From: Virgibacillus sp. AGTR
GTDB taxonomy: Bacteria > Bacillota > Bacilli > Bacillales > Amphibacillaceae
Direction of reading: 5' to 3'
Length of the DNA: 64,000 bases
NCBI RefSeq assembly: GCF_016919725.2
Contig: NZ_JAJERH010000004.1
Coordinates: forward strand, 93,890-157,889
The notes beneath the pieces were generated by a model that did not search any database, was not told where the DNA came from, and saw only the letters and a program-made list of their open reading frames with translations. The translations under genes and the position numbers were made by a program. Positions 45,166 through 52,910 of this stretch are shown in pieces. Every line of letters begins with the position of its first letter. Positions within the stretch are counted from its first letter, which is position 1.

Positions 45166-45771
45166 TTATAGATTGAAATCGTCTAGCGCCTCGTCTATTT
45201 CATCTTGGTTAATACCTATATAACGCTTAGTTATTGAAGGTGAAGAATGATTGAAAATTTCCTGTAATAAAGCAACGTCTTTCGTTTTCTTGTAAAAGTG
45301 ATACCCAAATGTTTTTCTTAGCGTATGCGTTCCTATTTCTTCTTTTATTCCGCATTGCCTTGCAGCTTCATTCAAAATTTTATAGGCTTGTATACGTTTA
45401 ATCGGCGTGTAACTACGTTTGGATTGGAAAAGGTAATCATTATCATTCATTCCATTTGTATACGACTCTATTAAATCTTGCATTTCATGATTAACACGAA
45501 ACCTCTTAGATTTACCTGTTTTCTTTTCTTCGATTCTTATGTACTGTTTCCCCCTTACATCAGAAACTTTCAAGGGTAACATATCGCTAATTCGCAAACC
45601 AATATTAATACCAAAAGTGAACAGAAACTCGTTCCTACTTCCTTTCTTCAATAATTCTCTTTTCATTGATTTAATCAATTCTATATCCCGAATAGGTTGA
45701 ACTTCTTTCACTATAATTTTCCTCCTTAGTTTGCTACAATACGTTTCCTTGATATATATATTATCGGTCAA
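45166..45771 (-). CDS. Tyrosine recombinase, short form
   Basis: 201 residues. The catalytic set is complete: R60 (GLRISD), a lysine near 84-89, H149-x-x-R152 (THTLRKTFGYH), H175 (FNHSS) and Y184 (KRYIGI). The N-terminal SAM-like core-binding domain is reduced to ~35 residues, as in small Xer-like plasmid recombinases. It may resolve dimers or move the cluster. A palindromic SOS-type box lies 16 nt upstream of its start. Confidence 0.88.
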   Translation of the reverse strand: MTDNIYIKETYCSKLRRKIIVKEVQPIRDIELIKSMKRELLKKGSRNEFLFTFGINIGLRISDMLPLKVSDVRGKQYIRIEEKKTGKSKRFRVNHEMQDLIESYTNGMNDNDYLFQSKRSYTPIKRIQAYKILNEAARQCGIKEEIGTHTLRKTFGYHFYKKTKDVALLQEIFNHSSPSITKRYIGINQDEIDEALDDFNL

Positions 45772-45786
45772 TATGTTTCCAATTCA

Positions 45787-45804
45787 ACAGAACGATTGTT
45801 CTGT
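45787..45804 (-). promoter_or_regulatory. SOS-type box upstream of recombinase
   Basis: ACAGAACGATTGTTCTGT, perfect arms around GAAC-GATT-GTTC, matching the LexA/DinR core layout. Suggests induction of the recombinase on DNA damage or single-strand entry. Confidence 0.55.
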
Positions 45805-46017
45805 TTTTATAACTTTCCTTATTGTACTAGGTGTTGGCGCATTTTACAAATGGAAACATAATATACACTGTGTTTACTATCATATCGTCCTTAGCTTGAT
45901 GGCTATGTGATGGTACCCCATATTCTATTTTTCTACCTAAAAATAGTTGACCAATCCATTAAACTATGAAAACCTTATCATAGAAACAAAATATTATTTA
46001 AAGGAGGAGAGGTTAAG

Positions 46018-46539
46018 ATGAAAAGGATTTTGATTAGTTGTTTAACTTTGATGACTGTTTTCGCCATTCTTACAACTTATTTTGCTCCAGTTGCGCAAGC
46101 CCAAACTACAGAAGTGAAGGAAGTAAATGAACTTGCTGAAATATTAAAGTTCATTCATGAAGAGGCCACAGTAAAAGGCTCAAATGGAGAAATTGTATCT
46201 ATTGACGTTGAAATGATAGAAGAGAAATATGGTGAGGATCCAGTTCTTGAGGATTTAAAATTAGAGATACAAAAAAAGAATAACTTACAAACAAATAAAG
46301 ATCAGACAAACATTTCACCTAGAGCAATTATTCCACCACATGATGTGAAGTGTATACAAAAAGAAATGAGTGAATGGGCAGGCGGTTTCGTACCTACTAC
46401 CGTAATTAGTTCTGTCTGGTCATATGTGATTGATGGCAAGTATTACAAAGCGGCTAAAAAATTGATTAGAGCCGGTGTTAAAGGGAGTGTGGTTGGATTA
46501 GCTACCCAACTTACAATGGTATGGTGGAAATGTAAATAA
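46018..46539 (+). CDS. Secreted bacteriocin-like precursor
   Basis: 173 residues. Sec signal peptide ending at AQAQ (~29), an acidic middle (~30-105, possibly a propeptide), and a C-terminal ~65-residue hydrophobic/basic part with cysteines at both ends (KCIQKEMSEW ... MVWWKCK), like Sec-secreted one-peptide bacteriocins. GGAGGAG precedes the ATG. The convergent small membrane gene downstream is a candidate immunity gene. Family assignment is by resemblance. Confidence 0.55.
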   Translation: MKRILISCLTLMTVFAILTTYFAPVAQAQTTEVKEVNELAEILKFIHEEATVKGSNGEIVSIDVEMIEEKYGEDPVLEDLKLEIQKKNNLQTNKDQTNISPRAIIPPHDVKCIQKEMSEWAGGFVPTTVISSVWSYVIDGKYYKAAKKLIRAGVKGSVVGLATQLTMVWWKCK

Positions 46540-46566
46540 AATTAAACCTATAAACCTAGCATAATG

Positions 46567-46737
46567 TTACTTTTTCTGATTTGGAAAAAATTCGATAACA
46601 AACCATGCAATTATAGTTCCAACTACAGCTTTTAAAATGTTCAACTTCCATTCAATTGTGTTAGTAAAAATATAATCAAATATACAAAGTAACAAATACA
46701 GAGCTATACTTAAGATGACTCTTGTTTTATTATTCAT
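46567..46737 (-). CDS. Small membrane protein, possible immunity protein
   Basis: 56 residues with two hydrophobic helices (VILSIALYLLLCIFDYIF, KAVVGTIIAWFVIEFF) and a basic tail. Strong AAAGGAG before ATG 46737. Convergent with the bacteriocin-like gene, ending 27 nt from its stop. Confidence 0.55.
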   Translation of the reverse strand: MNNKTRVILSIALYLLLCIFDYIFTNTIEWKLNILKAVVGTIIAWFVIEFFPNQKK

Positions 46738-46810
46738 AAAGAGCTCCTTTCAGCATTTTATCCAACATTATACATTAAGTGAGTGTGAAATTAAATCAAT
46801 ATATATACTC

Positions 46811-46844
46811 AACCAAAAACCGACACTAAGTATCGGTTTTTGGT
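46811..46844. terminator. Strong hairpin
   Basis: AACCAAAAACCGA / TCGGTTTTTGGTT perfect 13-bp stem; terminator in either direction. Confidence 0.6.
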
Positions 46845-46895
46845 TTGCTGAAAAGTTGTTTGAAACCCTTCAATCATTTTTCTTTGGCTCTATTT

Positions 46896-46933
46896 GGGAT
46901 ATCGCCAGCATAACGCGGTGAACGTACGTTAAG
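46896..46933 (+). repeat. Tn3-family terminal inverted repeat, copy A
   Basis: 38 bp starting GGGATATCGCCAGCAT and ending GTACGTTAAG, the GGG...TAAG form of Tn3-family ends (compare Tn4430/TnXO1). No transposase gene in the window belongs to it. Same orientation as copy B at 47588. Confidence 0.55.
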
Positions 46934-47015
46934 AGTTTTGTTGCATTAGCTTTCTTGTGATTCAGGTAAATTGTGTTGCGTAAAAGCGATAAATAACGCT
47001 TTTTCAGTTATATAA

Positions 47016-47135
47016 TACAACAGTGGTTCCTATTCTGCTGCGGCATATTTATTAGGTGTTACTGGTCCGGCTGCTTTCGTCGTTCCGGTTCTTGTTTCAG
47101 CGGCATATGGATTAGCTGGAATGGTTTGTGACTAA
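47016..47135 (+). pseudogene. Bacteriocin-like C-terminal remnant
   Basis: Open stretch without a start codon, reading SGSYSAAAYLLGVTGPAAFV and ending VSAAYGLAGMVCD. Glycine/alanine-rich and hydrophobic with a final cysteine, like the tail of a bacteriocin. It sits just before a small membrane gene that would suit an immunity protein. An in-frame stop lies right upstream. Confidence 0.35.
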
Positions 47136-47171
47136 TATCAATGATTTTATCAATAATAGGAAGTGTTAATT

Positions 47172-47453
47172 ATGGCGGTAACACTTAAAGATTACCGATA
47201 TTCTTATGTTTTTCTTATAATTACGATTATCCTATTTCCAATTTCTTTTGCAGATTATGAAAACGCGGTACTTGTGACAACTATATTTTTATTAATTGTT
47301 AACATAACTTGTTTTTCTAACGAATATTTAGTTATTAAATATTATCAAAAAAGATCGCAAAAAAAACAGCCGAACAAGGGATACGCACTATTTGTTATGA
47401 TTCAAGTGGTATTTACTTTGTTGCTATTTACATTTTTCAAAATTTATTTTTAA
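47172..47453 (+). CDS. Small membrane protein, possible immunity protein
   Basis: 93 residues from ATG 47172 (AGGAAG upstream). Three transmembrane helices (YVFLIITIILFPISF, AVLVTTIFLLIVNITCF, FVMIQVVFTLLLFTFF) joined by a basic loop (YYQKRSQKKQPNK). Lies after the bacteriocin-like remnant and ends at a terminator. Confidence 0.55.
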   Translation: MAVTLKDYRYSYVFLIITIILFPISFADYENAVLVTTIFLLIVNITCFSNEYLVIKYYQKRSQKKQPNKGYALFVMIQVVFTLLLFTFFKIYF

Positions 47454-47460
47454 CTACCAA

Positions 47461-47490
47461 AAAAAGACGGGTAATACCGTCTTTTTTAAA
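47461..47490 (+). terminator. Terminator
   Basis: AAAAGACGG / CCGTCTTTT stem with T run. Confidence 0.75.
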
Positions 47491-47587
47491 GCGATGAAAA
47501 ATATCACGCTATCACCAAGCGATTCCCCCCTGTTCATGGTGGACACCCCCTATTAAACGACTTTTTTGTTACTTACACAAAATCAAT

Positions 47588-47624
47588 GGGGTACCGCTAG
47601 CAAACGCGGAAAACGTACGCTAAG
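47588..47624 (+). repeat. Tn3-family terminal inverted repeat, copy B
   Basis: 37 bp, GGGGTACCGCTAGCAA ... ACGTACGCTAAG. Closely similar to copy A. The rest of the 47491-47719 gap shows no gene. Confidence 0.6.
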
Positions 47625-47719
47625 CAAAATTTGACATGAAAAAAGTCCAACTTCCCGTACGTTAAAAAATGACACTCACAAAGAGTGCCTGGTGAAAAGT
47701 ATGCAATATCTTTTAAAAC

Positions 47720-47896
47720 TCATTTTTTGTTATCAATTGAAATTTTCAATAAAGCGACTAAAAGAAAAAAAACGGTTAAATTAAAGAAACCTTGTAGATT
47801 TTCCATAATAAATATATTTGCTATAAAAGGCATAGTGTATATTAAAAAAATTGATGCAAAGATACTAAGTGCAACTATAATAAAAACTTCTTTCAT
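47720..47896 (-). CDS. Small membrane protein
   Basis: 58 residues, two hydrophobic helices (VFIIVALSIFASIFLIY, FFNLTVFFLLVALLKI). AAAGGAG precedes ATG 47896. A plus-strand reading over the same stretch has no ribosome site and was rejected. Function unknown. Confidence 0.55.
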   Translation of the reverse strand: MKEVFIIVALSIFASIFLIYTMPFIANIFIMENLQGFFNLTVFFLLVALLKISIDNKK

Positions 47897-48138
47897 GATT
47901 TTAACTCCTTTGTTTCTATTAATTACTATTTTCTTAGCATATCAATAATGAAATATAATAACCATATATTATAAATTATTTAAATCATTTAGATGATTTA
48001 AACCATTCTATTAATTGCGTAATTATGTTAATATTGTTATATATTTACTTTTGTGGTAGGATCCCAAATAGAGTGCAGATCCTTACTCTGGAATTGCGCT
48101 CTTTTAAGGAGGAATAAGCTTAATCTCTATAAGATCTA

Positions 48139-48972
48139 CTATCCTTGATTATCACTAATAATTGGAAGAAACCGATATGCCCAATGCGTTCGACATTCGT
48201 TCAGTTTATAATACCCTTCTTGTTCATCTTTTGACATATAGCTACATTGCTGACGCGTATTAAATACGTCTTGTACTTCATTTTCCGACGCACTATAATA
48301 ACTTAAATCTGGAATTACCCCAATCCAACTCTGATCAGCATTTTTATCATATCTTGATTTTAAATCATAAATCAACACACCATTTGCCCCCTCATCCTTC
48401 ACTACTCTAATTTCACTTTCATTGTTTTCGCCGTTTTCTCCAGCGACGTTCATAAACTCTTCAAGTATATCTCTATTTTTTAATTCATTATTTTTCAATA
48501 CAACATCGTCTTCATCTGGATGAAATTCTTCCCCATTTGTTTCGCCCTGTGCATTGTTATCAGATGACTCCCGTATACCTTCCCGTTCTTTTAATTGTGA
48601 TACAGCAATGAATACAGCTGATTGAAGACCGAATGCAATCGCATAGTTCTTACTCTGTTCCCCGTCACTTGTATCACTTGTATCAATTTTATCGATCGCT
48701 TCAAGTGCTTCGTCAATTTGTTCCTGGTCTGTTGAATCTTTTATCTTACTTGATTTTCCCTCTTTGACTGCTTCCACATTTTCTATCTCAAACAAATCTC
48801 TCACCTTTTTGGCTGCTACATTGACGTTTTTTGCATTCCCGCTTTCGGTATTGCAGCCCTGCAATACCAACACTACGCTTAAAACAATAAATAAACTGAT
48901 AGCAAAAACCTTCTTTTTGGGTTTTACAGCAGATTCATTATTCGACTTCACGAATTCGTTGTCTCTGTTCAA
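48139..48972 (-). CDS. Lipoprotein-like protein, unknown
   Basis: 277 residues from TTG 48972 (AGGAGTGG upstream). After a 20-residue polar head comes a hydrophobic stretch ending in a lipobox (VLVLQGC), then an acidic, probably extracellular domain with paired cysteines near the C-terminus (TRQQCSYMSK, KLNECRTHWAYRF). No family recognised. The leader before the hydrophobic core is unusually long for a lipoprotein. Confidence 0.6.
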   Translation of the reverse strand: MNRDNEFVKSNNESAVKPKKKVFAISLFIVLSVVLVLQGCNTESGNAKNVNVAAKKVRDLFEIENVEAVKEGKSSKIKDSTDQEQIDEALEAIDKIDTSDTSDGEQSKNYAIAFGLQSAVFIAVSQLKEREGIRESSDNNAQGETNGEEFHPDEDDVVLKNNELKNRDILEEFMNVAGENGENNESEIRVVKDEGANGVLIYDLKSRYDKNADQSWIGVIPDLSYYSASENEVQDVFNTRQQCSYMSKDEQEGYYKLNECRTHWAYRFLPIISDNQG

Positions 48973-49059
48973 ATTACCACTCCTGAAATTTTTATTAGAA
49001 ATGTAGCTTATGGATGGAACGGAAGCCAAGTCTTATTACGGGTGCGTCCTTTACTCAAT

Positions 49060-49152
49060 TCAACTGCTCTGTAAATAATACTTAGGTGCAGTTTCTAAAT
49101 TTATTAGAACACTACTGAGTTTCTTATATTGCGTTTTATCAATTTCAATCAT
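49060..49152 (-). pseudogene. Remnant of a small gene
   Basis: Good ribosome site (AGGTGGTGG) and ATG 49152, reading MIEIDKTQYKKLSSVLINLE, then stops after 30 residues. A one-base shift continues as RAVELSKGRTRNKTWLPFHP. Probably the front of a degraded gene. The remaining 48973-49406 gap holds a GGGCGC...GCG repeat element near 49348-49372 and nothing else. Confidence 0.3.
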
Positions 49153-49406
49153 AAAATCCACCACCTATCGACTATGCCACAATATGATCCTTTAATGATC
49201 GCTGACCCTTATTCCGGAAAAGCGCCCTATAACGGAACATTCTCGCTTTTTCAATAGTTAGCCACAATATGATTTTCTTTGTGGATAACCATTGCACTAA
49301 AAAAGAATAACTGACTTGAAAATTTTATATATAGCTCTAATACGTAATAAGGGCGCGGTTCTTGTTCGGGAATTGCGTGCTTTAACCTAAGTTAGAAAAT
49401 TCGCAA

Positions 49407-49931
49407 TCAATTGAATTTAATCTCACTACTAGGATAAACATCTGCAAACCAATTTAAGGCTCTGTTATGGTGGTTTATAATTTGTTGTGCAGTAATTTCA
49501 CTAGAAGCCCAGGTACTATGTGTATCTGAAACTAAAGTCACCTTATATCCCATACTAAAAGCTCTCCTACATGTTGTATCTACACAAAGTTCCGTTTGAA
49601 TCCCTGCAATGTATATATGTTCAATCCCCTGCTTTTTCAACTTTTCATCCAAAGGTGTATTAAAAAATGAATCTGGTGTTGCTTTTTGTATTACTATATC
49701 TTCATTTTCTGGAGCTATCTCAGAATGAATTTCCCACTCCTTTGTTCCAAATTCTAAAGGTTTTCCAACAGGTGCATTATGCTGAATATAAAAAACTGGT
49801 GTCTTTGTTAATCGTGCTTTTTTTAATAAATCATTTAAGTTTTTGATTAACCTATCACCATTAAAGACAACATTTTCTTCTTGAAACATTCCATTTTGAA
49901 CATCAATAATTAGTAATACCTTTTTTGTCAT
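49407..49931 (-). CDS. Isochorismatase-family cysteine hydrolase
   Basis: 174 residues from ATG 49931 (GGGAGG upstream). Catalytic triad of the family visible: D10 (LLIIDVQNGM), K83 (VIQKATPDSFF) and C116 (GIQTELCVDTTCRRA). Members hydrolyse amides or vinyl ethers such as nicotinamide or isochorismate; substrate not predictable here. Sits in a run of chromosomal-type housekeeping genes. Confidence 0.87.
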   Translation of the reverse strand: MTKKVLLIIDVQNGMFQEENVVFNGDRLIKNLNDLLKKARLTKTPVFYIQHNAPVGKPLEFGTKEWEIHSEIAPENEDIVIQKATPDSFFNTPLDEKLKKQGIEHIYIAGIQTELCVDTTCRRAFSMGYKVTLVSDTHSTWASSEITAQQIINHHNRALNWFADVYPSSEIKFN

Positions 49932-50058
49932 ATCCTTACCTCCCTTTAGGAATCTATGTTCCAAATTCATCATAAACCTCCCAATATCTTATTCCACAAA
50001 ATGGCCAATTCTAGCACAACTTTGTTCCGTTATTGTGCCCTTTTTCGGAGCAACTCTT

Positions 50059-50571
50059 TTATTTAAAGTTCAACATCTTTCTAATAATTCGTATTTGACC
50101 TCTGTGATTAATTTCATCTTCAAATACGTGAAACCATATAAAATAGTTATTAGATGGATTGCTATCCCATAATCTATTTTCGTACAACCAATCATCATTC
50201 CGTTTAGAAAATTCTTTTAAAGTTATTTTTCGTACCTCAGTAAGTTTATCAATGTAGAAATCTAAACGATTCCCTTTTATATTCTTTCTTCCTTTTTCAC
50301 CTAGACTATATGCGTCTCCCCACTCAGCCATCTCTTGCTCATTTGGACTCCTACCATCAAAAATCTCAATTTGAAATCCCTTTTCAACAGCTGCAATATG
50401 TAATAATAGAGCTCCTATGCTATTGGCATCACCAATCGGCAGAAAATCTAATTCTGAGGTCGTTAATCCTTTTACAGCCTCTAAAGTTGTTTTTCTAGCG
50501 TAATCCATCTGTGAGACCAAGTGTCCGATTTGAGGAGTATAGCCTTTTACTTCTGATATCTTAAATTCCAT
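50059..50571 (-). CDS. DinB-like four-helix protein
   Basis: 170 residues. Metal-ligand pattern of the DinB/YfiT superfamily: LLLHIAAVEKGF in helix 2 and HVFEDEINHRGQIRIIR in the last helix, with a helix starting MDYARKTTLEAVKGLT. Members are thiol-dependent metalloenzymes induced under stress; the substrate is unknown. AAGGAG precedes ATG 50571. Confidence 0.82.
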   Translation of the reverse strand: MEFKISEVKGYTPQIGHLVSQMDYARKTTLEAVKGLTTSELDFLPIGDANSIGALLLHIAAVEKGFQIEIFDGRSPNEQEMAEWGDAYSLGEKGRKNIKGNRLDFYIDKLTEVRKITLKEFSKRNDDWLYENRLWDSNPSNNYFIWFHVFEDEINHRGQIRIIRKMLNFK

Positions 50572-50661
50572 TGAATAAAACTCCTTCTTATTTGTGGTGA
50601 ATAAGAGACAAAAACTTTATTTGTTAAACGTAAGAAAGCGATCACTTTATTAAGCAATTAG

Positions 50662-50995
50662 TTACTGTCTCAATGATTTTCCAGAGACTATATGCCAATG
50701 TAAATGTTTTGAGTCCTGATAATCTCCTATGTTGGTAATAACTCTGCAAGCTCCGCCTTTTTCTGTAACCATAGTAGCAACCTTTTTTAATTACCCCCAG
50801 TAGTTCAAGTAATAATCCATTATCACTTTCTTCTAATGTAATTAGAAAAGGTATGTGTTTTTTAGCAATTGCAACAATATGTATTGGGTAAAAAGGTTTT
50901 GTATGATAATAGGCTAATACATTTTCTGTCTAAAACACCTTATTTACTTGGGTTTTACCACTTAATACTTCATCACAATAAAAATCCTTAGTCAT
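50662..50995 (-). pseudogene. HIT-family hydrolase pseudogene
   Basis: Intact ribosome site (AGGAGG) and ATG 50995: MTKDFYCDEVLSGKT, then a TAG in place of a glutamate/glutamine codon (VF*TENVLAYYHTKPF). After GVIKK one frameshift leads into the histidine triad HLHWHIVSG. 334 nt equals 111 codons plus one base. Ancestral protein: histidine-triad nucleotide hydrolase. Confidence 0.8.
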
Positions 50996-51117
50996 AATAA
51001 CCTAACCTCCTATACTGCTGTTCATTTAACTTTTCTAACTCCTTCTTTGACAATTCTACCCTTTAACTTAAAATTAATTATCTCAAAATTCCATAATTTC
51101 CAATAAGTTATTCCTGA

Positions 51118-51149
51118 ATATGTGCCTTTTCATGCAAAAAGGCACATAT
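51118..51149 (-). terminator. Hairpin after the HAD gene
   Basis: ATATGTGCCTTTT / AAAAGGCACATAT stem. Adjacent to a CGGAAAAGCGCCC element that also occurs near 49210. Confidence 0.5.
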
Positions 51150-51173
51150 CCTTGCTCCGGAAAAGCGCCCGAT

Positions 51174-51854
51174 TCAGGAATAAGAAGCTGAATTTAATCG
51201 GTTGATGATTTGAGGTATTTCACCTAAATCATTAATAATAAAATCAGCTTTTACATTGTTACTCCATTGATAGTCCTTTTTCCAAATGGTTTTCATCCCA
51301 ATACATTGAGCAGCTTTTACATCTTTTTTAGGGTGATCCCCCACAAAAATGCTTTGCTCGGCAGATACATCAAGCCTTCTTAGTGCTTTTTTAAATATCT
51401 CGGGATTAGGCTTCTTTACACCTTCCCACTCGGATATAAGAATGGTATCAGTATATTTATCTATACCCAATGCCTGAATATTGTCCATTTGAAACTGCCC
51501 TTTTCCATTCGTAATTATCCCTATCAAACCTCCATTTCTCTTTATTTTTTCCAACGCACTAATAAGATTTGGAAAAGGTATACAACTTTCTTTAAAGTAA
51601 GTGAGATAATCTTGAAGTAACTCTTCCCACGTAATCCCTACTATGCCATACTCATTAATTAGCTGTTGATATACCTTGTCTTTCCAAACATATCCACGAT
51701 TATCAAGTTCAATAAACCTTTTTATGTATTTATCTTTGGGCATATGAAATAACCATTCATTAAATCGCTCATACTGTTTTTCAATAAATAATTCTAATGA
51801 CTCATCTCGATTTAATAAAGTACCGTCCAAATCAAATACAACCGTCTTAATAAT
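51174..51854 (-). CDS. HAD-superfamily hydrolase, non-ATG start
   Basis: 227 residues if started at ATT 51854. Motif I (VVFDLDGTLLN) with its catalytic aspartate, motif II (GIITNG), motif III lysine (GVKKPNPEIF) and motif IV (FVGDHPKKDV) are all present, as in phosphoglycolate-phosphatase-like enzymes. The usual TTG reading at 51830 would cut off the nucleophile. Upstream, GGGGGAG is followed by TATTT-ATC-ATT-ATT-AAG; ATC (51857) may be a mutated ATG, leaving only ATT/ATC to start. So the gene may be poorly expressed or decaying. Confidence 0.75.
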   Translation of the reverse strand: MIKTVVFDLDGTLLNRDESLELFIEKQYERFNEWLFHMPKDKYIKRFIELDNRGYVWKDKVYQQLINEYGIVGITWEELLQDYLTYFKESCIPFPNLISALEKIKRNGGLIGIITNGKGQFQMDNIQALGIDKYTDTILISEWEGVKKPNPEIFKKALRRLDVSAEQSIFVGDHPKKDVKAAQCIGMKTIWKKDYQWSNNVKADFIINDLGEIPQIINRLNSASYS

Positions 51855-52025
51855 GATAAATACTCCCCCAATAGTTTCTCCCTAAGTTATTCCCTAAGTT
51901 ATTCCGTTAAATGGCCCAATTCTTGAATAAACACATCAATGCTTTTAAACAACTTTATTGTAACGTAAACGACGTTATTTGTAATTAATTATATTGTTGC
52001 TCAACAACACACATATAAACTATAC

Positions 52026-52058
52026 AAAGAAAGTGCCGTTCGGTACTTTTTTTTTCAA
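52026..52058 (+). terminator. Hairpin, GAAAGTGCC type
   Basis: AAAGTGCC-GTTC-GGTACTTT with long T run. An almost identical hairpin follows the tnpB remnant at 52415. Confidence 0.7.
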
Positions 52059-52076
52059 TGAAAGAAACTTTTTAAA

Positions 52077-52090
52077 CCCGGCGAGCCGGG
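52077..52090 (+). repeat. CCCGG-type hairpin repeat, copy 2
   Basis: CCCGGCGAGCCGGG followed by CGATAAAAAGA; 52 nt before ATG 52143. Confidence 0.6.
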
Positions 52091-52142
52091 CGATAAAAAG
52101 ACTAGAGCATAATAAAAAATACTAAAAACGGAGGTGAAACCT

Positions 52143-52412
52143 ATGGCAAGAAGCCAGAAACCGTCTTATACTATCAAATTCGCCTTGCACATTCCCGTTT
52201 GGCAACAACACCGTTTAGAAAAAAGATTTAAAATCGCGAGAGTAATCTATAATTCTTGTCTGGGTGAAGCACTGAAGCGACATAGAGCTGTCAAAAATGA
52301 TAAAGAATATCGTAAATTATTGAGAGAGCCTAAGTCAGGTGAACGGAGCAAACAACTCTCCGAAATTCGCATCGCTTATGGTTTTTCTGAATATAGTCTA
52401 AATAAACTATAA
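52143..52412 (+). pseudogene. tnpB: Truncated TnpB (IS200/IS605 family)
   Basis: 89 residues from ATG 52143 (GGAGG upstream). TIKFALHIPVWQQHRLEKRF, KIARVIYNSCLGEALKRHRA and KQLSEIRIAYGFSEYSLNKL are the N-terminal DNA-binding region of TnpB. The RuvC nuclease core and zinc finger are missing, so it cannot cut. The IS605-type right end is still present at ~52453-52521. Confidence 0.8.
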
Positions 52413-52414
52413 AA

Positions 52415-52439
52415 GGAAAGTGCCGTTCGGTACTTTTTT
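52415..52439 (+). terminator. Hairpin, GAAAGTGCC type
   Basis: GAAAGTGCC-GTTC-GGTACTTTTTTC directly after the truncated tnpB stop. Confidence 0.7.
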
Positions 52440-52452
52440 CACGAACAAAACA

Positions 52453-52521
52453 ATGGGCTGTTCAGGCAAATGGCTATCGAGCACCCTAAAACCTCACGAC
52501 TTTAGCTGTGAGAGTTGTCAG
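52453..52521 (+). ncRNA. IS605-type right end / omega-RNA remnant
   Basis: CTATCGAGCACCC and the CCTCACGACTTTAGCTGTGAG hairpin followed by AGTTGTCAGG are the usual 3' end of IS605-family elements, where the guide RNA scaffold of TnpB is encoded. Left behind after internal deletion. Confidence 0.55.
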
Positions 52522-52649
52522 GATTATAATATTCAAAAATAGGAATAATTAACCGCACAAAGGGAATAGTATAGTATAACCTTTATTTTATGAAAGTATG
52601 ACTGACAACTTGCAAATTCTCCATGTAGCAACACCTAAGAACAGTCTTG

Positions 52650-52678
52650 TTGACAGATAGTTAACTTTGAATTAAAAT
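52650..52678 (+). promoter_or_regulatory. Sigma-A promoter of a small RNA
   Basis: TTGACA (52650-52655), 17-nt spacer, TAAAAT (52673-52678). No gene follows; the transcript would end at the terminator 52720-52750. Confidence 0.65.
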
Positions 52679-52684
52679 AAAGGT

Positions 52685-52750
52685 GTAAATAATTGACGTC
52701 GACTCAAGAAGAGTGCGGAAAAGGGTTAGGTGGCTCCTAACCCTTTTTTA
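52685..52750 (+). ncRNA. Predicted antisense RNA of a par-like type I antitoxin
   Basis: About 65 nt between the promoter above and a strong terminator (AAGGGTTAGG / CCTAACCCTT, T run). It contains TGACGTCGACTCAAGAAGAG, nearly the same plus-strand text as at 52897-52918, which is antisense to the ribosome site and first codons of the convergent peptide gene. So it can base-pair with that mRNA's start region. Confidence 0.55.
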
Positions 52751-52754
52751 TTAT

Positions 52755-52780
52755 TAAAAAACCCCTCCAAAAGGAAGGGT
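52755..52780 (-). terminator. Terminator of the peptide gene
   Basis: CCCTTCC-TTTT-GGAGGGG on the minus strand with six T; back to back with the small RNA terminator. Confidence 0.75.
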
Positions 52781-52787
52781 GAAAAAA

Positions 52788-52910
52788 CTACGAGAACCAG
52801 TTGAACAAGTTAGATATAACTTTGCTGAGGTTGGCTAGACCTTTCGTTATATCTAAGCAAAACTGAAAACGTTCTCGTCTTTTTTCTTTCTTGCTCTGAC
52901 GTCGACCCAT
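52788..52910 (-). CDS. Small amphipathic peptide, candidate type I toxin
   Basis: 40 residues from ATG 52910: basic head (MGRRQSKKEKRRER) and amphipathic/hydrophobic tail (FQFCLDITKGLANL, SKVISNLFNWFS). The Shine-Dalgarno AAGGAGG lies in a hairpin with an upstream CCTCC, which would hide it, as in the Fst mRNA of the pAD1 par system. Convergent with the small RNA at 52685, with repeats shared by both 5' regions. Toxicity is inferred from this layout only. Confidence 0.5.
   Translation of the reverse strand: MGRRQSKKEKRRERFQFCLDITKGLANLSKVISNLFNWFS

Noticed and set aside
47685..47948. Plus-strand 87-residue reading
   Set aside because: GTG start without ribosome site; the minus strand at 47720-47896 has a strong AAAGGAG and a typical small membrane protein.
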